Below, piece by piece: positions 32,825-39,140 of a stretch of 39,140 bases of DNA (position 1 is its first letter; each line of letters starts with the position of its first letter). A model generated the notes under the pieces. That model ran no database searches and was not told where the DNA came from. It saw only the letters and a list, made by a program, of their open reading frames with translations. Made by a program: the position numbers and the translations under genes. The DNA is from Phycisphaerales bacterium (lineage in GTDB: Bacteria > Planctomycetota > Phycisphaerae > Phycisphaerales > SM1A02): assembly GCA_028823105.1 (NCBI GenBank), contig JAPKCC010000020.1, positions 1 to 39,140 on the forward strand. The letters run 5' to 3'.

Positions 32825-33832
32825 TCAGTCCCGTTCGACCCACTGCCGCCACCAGTCGATGAAGGCCGGAACACCGATCTCCACCGGCGTGCGCGGCGCC
32901 CATCCGAAATCCCGCCGCATCGGCTCGACGTCCGCGGCACTCGCCTCGACGTCGCCGGGCTGTTTGGGCAGCAGGATCGTCTCGGCCTTCCGACCCATGG
33001 CCTCTTCGATGAGTCCGACGAATCGAAGCAGGTCGACGTTGGTGTCATTGCCAAGGTTGTACAGCCGGAACGGCGCATCACTTCGATCCAAACGTGGATT
33101 CGCCGGATCGAAGTCCGGATCCGCCGCCGCGGGCTGATCAAGCACTCGAAGCACACCGTCGACCACGTCGTCGACCCAGGTGAAGTCGCGCCGATGACGG
33201 CCGTGGTTGTAGAGTTCGATCGGACGACCGGCCCGAATCGCATCGGCGAACTTCCAGAGCGCCATGTCGGGACGTCCCCATGTCCCGTAGACACTGAAGA
33301 ACCGCAGGCCGGTGGTCGGAATTCCGTACAACCGAGCATATCCGTGGGCCATCAACTCCGCGCTTCGTTTCGTCGCCGCGTAGAGGGACAGAGGATGATC
33401 AACCGGATGTTCCGTCGCGAACGGCATCATCTCGTTCAAGCCGTAGACCGAACTGCTACTGGCGAAGACGAGGTGAGAAGTCTCGATCGCGCGGGCGAGT
33501 TCGAGGATCACGAGCGTCGCCGCGAGGTTCGCGTCGAGATAGGCAAAAGGCTGCTCGATGGAGTGACGCACGCCGGCCTGCGCCGCGAGATGGACGATCC
33601 GATCGATGCCTCGATCTCGAAGCGAGTGGACAACGGCTTGATCCGAAAGATCCATCTTCTCGAAGGCGAACCGATCGTGAGCCTGCAGCCGTTCGAGCCT
33701 TGCCGACTTGAGCGCCGGGTCGTAGTAGTCGTTGAGCGAGTCGACCCCCAGCACGTCATCCCCCCGCGCCAGGAGCGCTGTGGCGACGTGATATCCGATG
33801 AAGCCGGCAGCACCGGTGACGAGGATCTTCAC
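32825..33832 (-). CDS. UDP-glucuronate 4-epimerase (extended SDR)
   Basis: Interconverts UDP-glucuronate and UDP-galacturonate. Seen: NAD-binding GAAGFIG (7-13), the catalytic Y151xxxK155 (SLYAATK), SSSSVYG, and the family-specific RFFSVYGTWGRPDMALWKF. The GTG at 33832 begins VKILVTGAAGFIG, exactly where the fold starts; the frame is open for another 108 codons upstream, but that stretch has no SDR character and covers the divergent intergenic region. At 335 aa the length is as expected. No Shine-Dalgarno is visible. It stands apart from the main polysaccharide locus but could supply galacturonate for the same glycan. Confidence 0.9.
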   Translation of the reverse strand: MKILVTGAAGFIGYHVATALLARGDDVLGVDSLNDYYDPALKSARLERLQAHDRFAFEKMDLSDQAVVHSLRDRGIDRIVHLAAQAGVRHSIEQPFAYLDANLAATLVILELARAIETSHLVFASSSSVYGLNEMMPFATEHPVDHPLSLYAATKRSAELMAHGYARLYGIPTTGLRFFSVYGTWGRPDMALWKFADAIRAGRPIELYNHGRHRRDFTWVDDVVDGVLRVLDQPAAADPDFDPANPRLDRSDAPFRLYNLGNDTNVDLLRFVGLIEEAMGRKAETILLPKQPGDVEASAADVEPMRRDFGWAPRTPVEIGVPAFIDWWRQWVERD

Positions 33833-34040
33833 GTGAGGAGGTCTCAAGGGGGTGGTTGGAAACACAGCGACACCGACGACGCACGGTGCCCCCACCATGG
33901 TACGAAGTCGCACCAAAACGACCATCCATCGGTTCATCCCCGGATTTGGGGAGACTGCCCCCACCAACCGGCCACTCAGCAGAGGTATCGTGCCTTCGGG
34001 GTAATCCACCCCACCACTCGTCTTTTTCCGGAGACCCTTG

Positions 34041-35585
34041 ATGAACCTGACGACCACCACCCGCATCCTGGCTTCCAGCCTGATCCTCTGTGCCGCCCCA
34101 TGGGCCTTGGCGACCGAGCGGCCCATCGCCGCCGAGGACTCCGGAACCAGCGTCACGATCTACTCCTCCGCGGATCCCGGCGGATTCGATCCCCAGCGAT
34201 TCATCGACCAGCAGCGCAACGGGAACAACTCGTCATACGCCTGGCAGGTCCCGGGATTCGGTGTGGTCCGGCAGACCCGCGAATTCGAACTCACAAACGG
34301 ACTGAACGAAGTTTCGTTCACCGACGTGGCGGCATTTCTGGACCCCACCACCGTCGGTTTCAAGGACCTCACCGACGCAAAGACATCCGTGCTCGAACAG
34401 GCCTTCAAGTTTGATCTGGTCAGCCCCTCCAAGTTGCTCGAGAAATTCCTCGACCAACCGATCAAGGTCACGATCAACGAAGGCGATCAATCTCGAACGA
34501 TCTCCGGCGAGCTCCTCTCCTCGACCCAGGGGAAGCTGGTGATCCGCACCGCGACCGGCCTCGAGATGATCGACGCCAATGACGCTCGCGTCTCGCTTGG
34601 AGAGCTTCCGGAGGGATTCCTGACCAAGCCGACTCTGGTCTGGCTGCTGACCGCGGGGAAGGCCGGCAAGCACGAGATTCAATCGACGTATCAGACCGCC
34701 GGTATCACTTGGCGAGCGGACTACAACCTCGTACTCAACGACGATGACACCGCCGCGGATCTCACCGCCTGGGTGACGCTGCTGAATCTCTCGGGCATCG
34801 CCTACCCCGACGCGACATTAAAACTCGTCGCCGGCGACGTCCAGCGCATCGAACCGAGGGGATACGTGGGAGGCCGCTCCATGAGAGGCGGAGAGATGAT
34901 GATGGCGGATTCCAAGCAGGGATTCGAAGAGAAATCCTTCTTCGAGTACCACCTGTACACGCTTCCTCGCAAGACCACCATCGCCAACAACAGCACCCAG
35001 CAGTTGACTCTCTTCCCCGCGGTCTCGGGAGTGAAAGTCTCAAAGGAGCTTCTCTACGACCCAACGTCCGCGAGAGGATGGAACAACGAGCCGTACATGA
35101 ATCCTGGTTTCGTCCCCAGCGGTTCCGACAAGATTGGAGTCTTCGTCGCCTTCAAGAACGACAAGAAGAACCGTCTGGGCGTTCCGCTTCCGAAGGGACG
35201 AATCCGTGCCTACAAGCAAGATTCTGCGGATGGCTCACTGGAATTCGTGGGTGAGGACCTCATCGATCACACCCCTCGAAATGAGACGGTTCGAATCAAG
35301 CTGGGGAATTCCTTTGATGTGGTCGGCGAACGCAAAGTTGTTGACTTCAAAATCGACAAGGCCCGAAAGACCATGACCGAAACAATCGAACTTCAGGTTC
35401 GCAACCAGAAGGACGTGATCCAGAACGTCGTGGTCCGCGAGCATCTCTACCGATGGCGCAACTGGGAGATGACCGAGCGGAACCTTCCCTTCGAGAAGAT
35501 CGATGCCAACACCATCGAATGGCGACTCTCCGTCGCGCCCGAAGGCGAAAAGACGATCCGCTACACCGTTCGTTACACCTGGTGA
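34041..35585 (+). CDS. Secreted DUF4139-type protein
   Basis: 514 aa with a Sec signal peptide (TTTRILASSLILCAAPWALA, cut before TERPIA). The protein matches the DUF4139 pattern: mostly beta structure, with VWLLTAGKAGKHEIQSTYQT and ITWRADYNLVLNDDDTAADL in the middle and YRWRNWEMTERN and EKTIRYTVRYTW at the end. The role of this family is not established. The ATG at 34041 has GGAG at 34030-34033; the TTG directly before it (34038) is an alternative. It is divergent from the epimerase across about 200 nt and convergent with rsmA. Confidence 0.8.
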   Translation: MNLTTTTRILASSLILCAAPWALATERPIAAEDSGTSVTIYSSADPGGFDPQRFIDQQRNGNNSSYAWQVPGFGVVRQTREFELTNGLNEVSFTDVAAFLDPTTVGFKDLTDAKTSVLEQAFKFDLVSPSKLLEKFLDQPIKVTINEGDQSRTISGELLSSTQGKLVIRTATGLEMIDANDARVSLGELPEGFLTKPTLVWLLTAGKAGKHEIQSTYQTAGITWRADYNLVLNDDDTAADLTAWVTLLNLSGIAYPDATLKLVAGDVQRIEPRGYVGGRSMRGGEMMMADSKQGFEEKSFFEYHLYTLPRKTTIANNSTQQLTLFPAVSGVKVSKELLYDPTSARGWNNEPYMNPGFVPSGSDKIGVFVAFKNDKKNRLGVPLPKGRIRAYKQDSADGSLEFVGEDLIDHTPRNETVRIKLGNSFDVVGERKVVDFKIDKARKTMTETIELQVRNQKDVIQNVVVREHLYRWRNWEMTERNLPFEKIDANTIEWRLSVAPEGEKTIRYTVRYTW

Positions 35586-35622
35586 GCTTTGAGACCAAAC
35601 CGGCTCGCTGAAGTCGCCGCCC

Positions 35623-36471
35623 TCATCCCTCCGGTGGTTGGGCGGCGTCTTTGCTTGTGGGCCCGCCGTGACGGCAAGCCCGATACAGGGCGAGCAGCGT
35701 CTCTGGGCGAAGTTGCTCCGGACGCAGGATGGGATCGAATCCTGGCGGAATCCGGTCTCGACCGAGGATCGTTCCGATCTGCTTCCTTCGTGTCCGGAAG
35801 AGATCACCAACGAAATCAGCGAAGGCCTCGGGATCCTCGACGCCATGATCACGGTTTGGAACGATCGCCACCACCGCACTGGTGACCTTGGGCTGCGGCC
35901 AGAAGCAGCCAGGTGGCACCACCGTCACTCGTCGAATCGATCCGAGCACCGCAGTGATCGCCGAGATCGGGCCATATTCCCCTCCCCCGGAGCTGGCGGC
36001 GAGTCGGTCCGCGACCTCCTTCTGGATCAGCGCGACCTGCCCCAGACAATTCGGGCGGCGAATGAGGAGATCCATCAGGAGTGGCGTCGCCGCCTGATAC
36101 GGCAGATTGGCCACCATACGAAACGGACGGTCGCCGATTGCCTCGAGAATCTCCGGCGACAGGTGCCGTCGCCGATCCAGGCAATCACCGAGGACCAGGT
36201 GGACACGGTCTCCGAGTCTCGACTCCACGATTGAAGCCATCTCTCGATCGATCTCGGACGCGATCACCTCGGCCCCTGCTTCTACCAACGCCTCGGTGAG
36301 CGTGCCGGTGCCGGGCCCGACCTCGAGGACGACATCACCGGGCGAGACCTCCCCGGCCTCAACGATCTTCCGAAGCTGGTTGTGATCGTGAAGGAAGTTC
36401 TGGCCCAACCGATAGCGGGGCGACAATCCGCGAGACGCCAGCAGTTCTTTGATTTCGGTCAACGTCTGCAT
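35623..36471 (-). CDS. rsmA: 16S rRNA (adenine1518/1519-N6) dimethyltransferase
   Basis: KsgA/RsmA dimethylates two adjacent adenosines in the 3'-terminal helix of 16S rRNA using S-adenosylmethionine. Seen: LGQNFLHDHN at the N-terminus, the SAM-binding motif VLEVGPGTGTLTEAL, the acidic IASEIDREM and the catalytic NLPY. At 282 aa it is full length. It is the last gene of a minus-strand run after rsbV and rsbW, 32 nt downstream of the rsbW stop. A dedicated promoter may exist: TGTAAT is found 17 nt before its ATG. Confidence 0.95.
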   Translation of the reverse strand: MQTLTEIKELLASRGLSPRYRLGQNFLHDHNQLRKIVEAGEVSPGDVVLEVGPGTGTLTEALVEAGAEVIASEIDREMASIVESRLGDRVHLVLGDCLDRRRHLSPEILEAIGDRPFRMVANLPYQAATPLLMDLLIRRPNCLGQVALIQKEVADRLAASSGGGEYGPISAITAVLGSIRRVTVVPPGCFWPQPKVTSAVVAIVPNRDHGVEDPEAFADFVGDLFRTRRKQIGTILGRDRIPPGFDPILRPEQLRPETLLALYRACRHGGPTSKDAAQPPEG

Positions 36472-36503
36472 GGTCGCTCGATCAGATGATTACAAATGCT
36501 TGC

Positions 36504-36998
36504 TCAGACGTTGCGTTGAAAACGCATCTCGATCCGATTCCCGGGCGGAATCACGTTCACTTCGGTCATATACGCTCGCATGAGCATCAGGCCTCGACCC
36601 GACGGAATCTCCAGATTCTCATCCTCGGTCGGATCCGGAACTGCCTCGGGATCGAAACCGCTTCCTTCGTCCTCGATCGAGACCTGCAGGTCGGATGGAC
36701 TGATCGCGTGGGTGATCTTCACCGTCTTCCTTGGATCACCCTCATTGCCATGCCGAAACCCGTTGGCGATCGCCTCCTCCATGGCAAGGCGAACTGCGAA
36801 GATCTGGCCCTCGTCATACTTGCTCTTCTTCAGCGCATCGAAGAACGCGGCCTCGAACGCCTTGAGGCCTGCGGTGTCGCCATGCTGGAGGATCGTCTCA
36901 CCGACCAGCGACACCTCGGCATCCTCGTCCGACGGATTCATTCCATTTGGCGCCATGCGTACCTCGTTGCGGACGCGATTCAATCGAAGACTCGGCAT
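36504..36998 (-). CDS. rsbW: RsbW-type anti-sigma factor / serine kinase
   Basis: GHKL-fold kinase of the partner-switch type. Seen: N-box LAMEEAIANGFRHGNEGDP, G1 box DEGSGFDP and G2 box GRGLMLMRAYM. It would phosphorylate the STAS protein encoded immediately upstream and bind a sigma factor or other target. The start could be ATG 36998 (164 aa) or ATG 36956 (150 aa); the latter has GAGGT 4 nt upstream and begins closer to the usual N-terminus, so it may be the true one. No sigma-factor gene is in the window, so the output is unknown. Confidence 0.9.
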   Translation of the reverse strand: MPSLRLNRVRNEVRMAPNGMNPSDEDAEVSLVGETILQHGDTAGLKAFEAAFFDALKKSKYDEGQIFAVRLAMEEAIANGFRHGNEGDPRKTVKITHAISPSDLQVSIEDEGSGFDPEAVPDPTEDENLEIPSGRGLMLMRAYMTEVNVIPPGNRIEMRFQRNV

Positions 36999-37028
36999 GG
37001 GATCGCATCGGCGATCTTGATCCGACCG

Positions 37029-37388
37029 TCAGGCGAACGCCGACAGACCTTCCGCGGTCGTGTCATGAATTTGGAACAGCCGGTCAAGCCGCGTGATCTG
37101 GAATATCTCGAGAATCTTCGGGTCGATGTCCGAGAGATGCAGCTCTCCGTCTTTTGACTTGACTCGGTTACTCACCGTAATCAGGGCGCCGAGCGCGGCG
37201 GATGAAAGATGGGCGACGTCCCGGAATGAAATCAGAAGGCGAGGCGTATCCTGAGCGTCGACGATTTCTCCGAGCGCGTCGCCGATCTGCTGGATGTTCG
37301 CCTCGTCGAGGATGTTTTGCTCGATGAATTCGACCCGGGTGACTCCGTTCTGGTCGCTCACTCGTAGTCCGGCGGATTCTGGATTCAT
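37029..37388 (-). CDS. rsbV: RsbV-type STAS anti-anti-sigma factor
   Basis: 119-aa STAS-domain protein. The phosphorylatable Ser is S62 or S63 in VAHLSSAALGAL. The N-terminal strand pattern (VTRVEFIEQNILDEANIQQI) and the C-terminal EIFQITRLDRLFQIH are typical. AGGAG (37396-37400) sits 7 nt before the ATG. It precedes rsbW by 30 nt in the same direction, the standard antagonist-kinase pair. Unphosphorylated RsbV would bind RsbW and free its target. Confidence 0.92.
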   Translation of the reverse strand: MNPESAGLRVSDQNGVTRVEFIEQNILDEANIQQIGDALGEIVDAQDTPRLLISFRDVAHLSSAALGALITVSNRVKSKDGELHLSDIDPKILEIFQITRLDRLFQIHDTTAEGLSAFA

Positions 37389-37492
37389 GGTCGCGCTCCT
37401 GCTGATTGAGATGCCAGCGTAATTGGACGGTGGCGGGGATTCAACCTCGAGGCCTTGCCCGCGTCCATCGGGTCGGCTCGTTGGAACGAGAA

Positions 37493-37520
37493 CCGCCGTG
37501 ACGATTCTTCGTCACGGCGG
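37493..37520 (-). terminator. Perfect 12-bp hairpin after the secretin gene
   Basis: CCGCCGTGACGA and TCGTCACGGCGG flank a 4-nt loop. On the minus strand it lies 28 nt past the secretin stop and is followed by TTCTCGTT, a short U-rich run, so it fits an intrinsic terminator ending the secretin transcript before rsbV. A second small palindrome, CTCGTT-GG-AACGAG (37477-37490), follows directly. Confidence 0.7.
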
Positions 37521-37547
37521 AACATTTTCTCGTGAATACCCGATCGA

Positions 37548-38978
37548 TCAGTAACCGAGGTAGGACCCGGAGCCGATCTGATCTTCCAAGCCCGGGAAGA
37601 GGATGGCCTCGTTCTCCTGCTGGATGATGATTTCGGGTCGGACCAGAAGAAGCGTGGTCAGTTCGACCTTCTCGCTGGCACGGTTGGTGAAGAGACGGTT
37701 GAGCCACGGGACCTTCGAAAGGACCGGGACGCCGACTTCGATTTCGAACTCCGCGACCTTTCGCTGGCCGCCCAGAAGAGCCGTGCCCTTGTCGGGAACG
37801 CTGACCGTGGTGGCGATCTGCGTACCTTCGAGTTCCGGAAGCTGAATCTCACCTGCAAAGTTCGAGGCACGACCAAAGTCCGAGCCGCCGCCCGCTGCAC
37901 CGGTGACCGGAATGGTCCGGAACTGAACGTTCTCGTTGAGACCGAACTGCACCGTCATGGTGACGTATCGCCGATCCGCGGAGATCACACCTTCAACATC
38001 AAGGACGAAGCCCTGATACACGACCCCGGGAATCGGCTGGAAGGCACCTGAGTTGTCGCCCGTGACTGGAACGAGGTTGGAGATGTACGTGGTCGCCTTG
38101 GCAACCGCGATCCAAGCTCGCTGGCCGTTGAAGAGCGTCAGACGAGGTGCCGTGAGAATCACGTTTCGCTGGTCGGCCTGTGTGGCCTGCACCAGAAGGT
38201 CAACCTGCACGTCATCCAAGAAGCTGACGCCGACGGTCAAGGCCGGGTTCGCCAGAGCCGCCACACCAAGTGCACCACGGACAGCGGTGCCTGCAAGTGT
38301 GTCGATCAGGGCGTTGGATTGCTGGTTCACTCCGACCATGCCCCAACCGCTTGAAGCTTCACCGTTGGCATATTGCGTACCGCGCTTCATCTGTCGAATC
38401 GGCGACCCGACGGCACCCGTCTGGTACTCGATGCCGGTACCAGCGGCATTGGGAATGCCGAAGGCCGCGCCGTATGCCGTCGTGTTCTCGAAAGTCGTAT
38501 CTTGGCCGAGACCACTGAAGATCACCGCTTCCTTTGGTGTTCCAGCCGGGCCTGCCTGGTTGGCACCGTAAAAGAAGTCCGACAGCTGCATCGAGGGATC
38601 AACCGCCCGAGCGGCGTCGAACATGCCGTTGTTGGTATTGAAGTAGATGTCGAAGTCGACACCGATCTGCTCAAACCACTCCATCGCCACGTTAATCAGG
38701 CGTCCTTCGATGTTGATCTGAAGGGCGCGAATCGTACGCAGTTGGCTGAGAAGGCCTTCGATCTCGCGGTGATTCTTCGGCGTGTTGGTGATGATCAGGT
38801 TGCCGTTGAGCTCCTGAAGCGAACCCGTGTCGCCACCCAAGTCACGCCAGCCTTCGGGATCGACCTGCTCCTGAATGATCGTGACGATCTGTTCGATCAG
38901 TTCTTCGCGATCCTTCCGGTCAGGCTCGCCTTCGGGGTTGCCGAAGGGGGCACCGCCGCCGCCTTGCCGCCGCCGCAT
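37548..38978 (-). CDS. gspD: GspD-like secretin, C-terminal part; 5' end unresolved
   Basis: Outer-membrane secretin of type II secretion or type IV pilus type. The frame begins with a Gly-rich stretch (RRRQGGGGAPFGN), a last N-type domain (NGNLIITNTPKNHREIEGLL, ALQINIEGRLI) and the secretin domain with VPVLSKVPWLNRLF and VELTTLLLVRPEIIIQQ near the end. It is 476 aa; whole GspD proteins are about 600-1000 aa with N0-N3 domains and a signal peptide, none of which is present here. An in-frame TAG lies at 39048-39050, and no good ribosome-binding site precedes ATG 38978. Either this is a short secretin or the reading frame is broken near the 7-C run at 39016-39022. Secretins with Gly-rich linkers are common in planctomycetes. 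Confidence 0.75.
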   Translation of the reverse strand: MRRRQGGGGAPFGNPEGEPDRKDREELIEQIVTIIQEQVDPEGWRDLGGDTGSLQELNGNLIITNTPKNHREIEGLLSQLRTIRALQINIEGRLINVAMEWFEQIGVDFDIYFNTNNGMFDAARAVDPSMQLSDFFYGANQAGPAGTPKEAVIFSGLGQDTTFENTTAYGAAFGIPNAAGTGIEYQTGAVGSPIRQMKRGTQYANGEASSGWGMVGVNQQSNALIDTLAGTAVRGALGVAALANPALTVGVSFLDDVQVDLLVQATQADQRNVILTAPRLTLFNGQRAWIAVAKATTYISNLVPVTGDNSGAFQPIPGVVYQGFVLDVEGVISADRRYVTMTVQFGLNENVQFRTIPVTGAAGGGSDFGRASNFAGEIQLPELEGTQIATTVSVPDKGTALLGGQRKVAEFEIEVGVPVLSKVPWLNRLFTNRASEKVELTTLLLVRPEIIIQQENEAILFPGLEDQIGSGSYLGY

Positions 38979-39140
38979 GTCATTACTTCGATGCAGTCGC
39001 AGGGACCTCCTTCCACCCCCCCGATGGTAATGCCCCCGCCGCGCCCACTACTGTCGCCACCGCTTCCCTTCCCGGCAGTGGAGCGGAGCGGGCACCTTTT
39101 CTTCGATGAAAACGCGCACTCGGCTTTCCGCGCTGCCTCG
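38979..39140. other. Right edge upstream of the secretin frame
   Basis: 162 nt with no assignable gene. On the minus strand one frame is closed by the TAG at 39048-39050; a second stays open to the edge and would read Gly-rich residues (GSGGDSSGRGGG) just before a run of seven C (plus strand, 39016-39022); the third ends in TAA 4 nt before ATG 38978. A missing secretin N-terminal part or the end of another gene could lie here. Confidence 0.4.

Noticed and set aside
33833-34156. N-terminal extension of the epimerase frame
   Set aside because: The Rossmann motif begins directly after the GTG at 33832; the upstream 108 codons resemble no SDR sequence and cover an intergenic region.
32654-34414. 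Open plus-strand frame of 586 codons
   Set aside because: Antisense to the UDP-glucuronate 4-epimerase and overlapping the zinc-ribbon and DUF4139 genes; no recognisable domain and Arg/His-rich composition.

Overview
The window looks like a chromosomal segment of a planctomycete, most likely a Phycisphaerae-type marine lineage. This is inferred from high G+C, a two-repeat dockerin-like tail of the 'GDLNGDG..GAD' kind on a secreted protein, a Gly-rich secretin, CPxCG zinc-ribbon membrane proteins and a partner-switch RsbV/RsbW pair. There is no rRNA gene, so the placement is an inference. I see no tRNA, rRNA, CRISPR array, insertion sequence, transposase or phage gene.

Positions 1-9738 are a surface-polysaccharide locus read on the + strand. 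It holds a WlbA/WbpB-type sugar-nucleotide dehydrogenase, a WlbB/WbpD-type left-handed beta-helix acetyltransferase, a large membrane 4,6-dehydratase (WbpM/PglF/CapD type), a Wzx-like flippase, an AsnB-type amidotransferase, an O-antigen ligase/polymerase-family membrane protein and a PglE-type aminotransferase fused to N-terminal CBS domains. The first two enzymes belong to the diacetamido-uronate pathway; the dehydratase and aminotransferase belong to the bacillosamine-like 4-amino-sugar pathway. Positions 9830-15257 are a sulfate uptake and activation module: an SLC13 permease with two RCK_C domains, a stand-alone APS kinase (opposite strand), CysD, and a CysN fused to a diverged APS-kinase-like domain. 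No sulfite-forming gene is present, so PAPS for sulfation is a possible output.

Positions 15348-24608 hold a GH57 alpha-glucan enzyme, a divergent pair of unrecognised proteins (a large TPR-like membrane or secreted protein and a small secreted helical protein), and an OppA / UbiA-like / OppB set that lacks the rest of the transporter. Positions 24624-29577 carry a lipoprotein, a five-heme secreted cytochrome ending in dockerin-like repeats and followed by an unusual terminator whose loop is a 10-bp tandem repeat, and an ABC-2 permease without an adjacent ATPase. A 640-bp non-coding region rich in hairpins precedes RNase Y (30218). Then come a zinc-ribbon membrane protein, a UDP-glucuronate 4-epimerase, a DUF4139 secreted protein, the minus-strand operon rsbV-rsbW-rsmA, and a secretin whose 5' end is unclear at the right edge.

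A recurrent signal runs through the window. At least nine genes have a TANNNT hexamer only 6-9 nt before the start codon and no visible Shine-Dalgarno, which is the layout expected of leaderless transcripts. Genes inside operons, and a few others (cysC, rny, rsbV), instead have ordinary AGGAG-like sites. The most interesting non-coding observations are this start-site pattern, the repeat-loop terminator at 27611-27717 and the structured rny leader.
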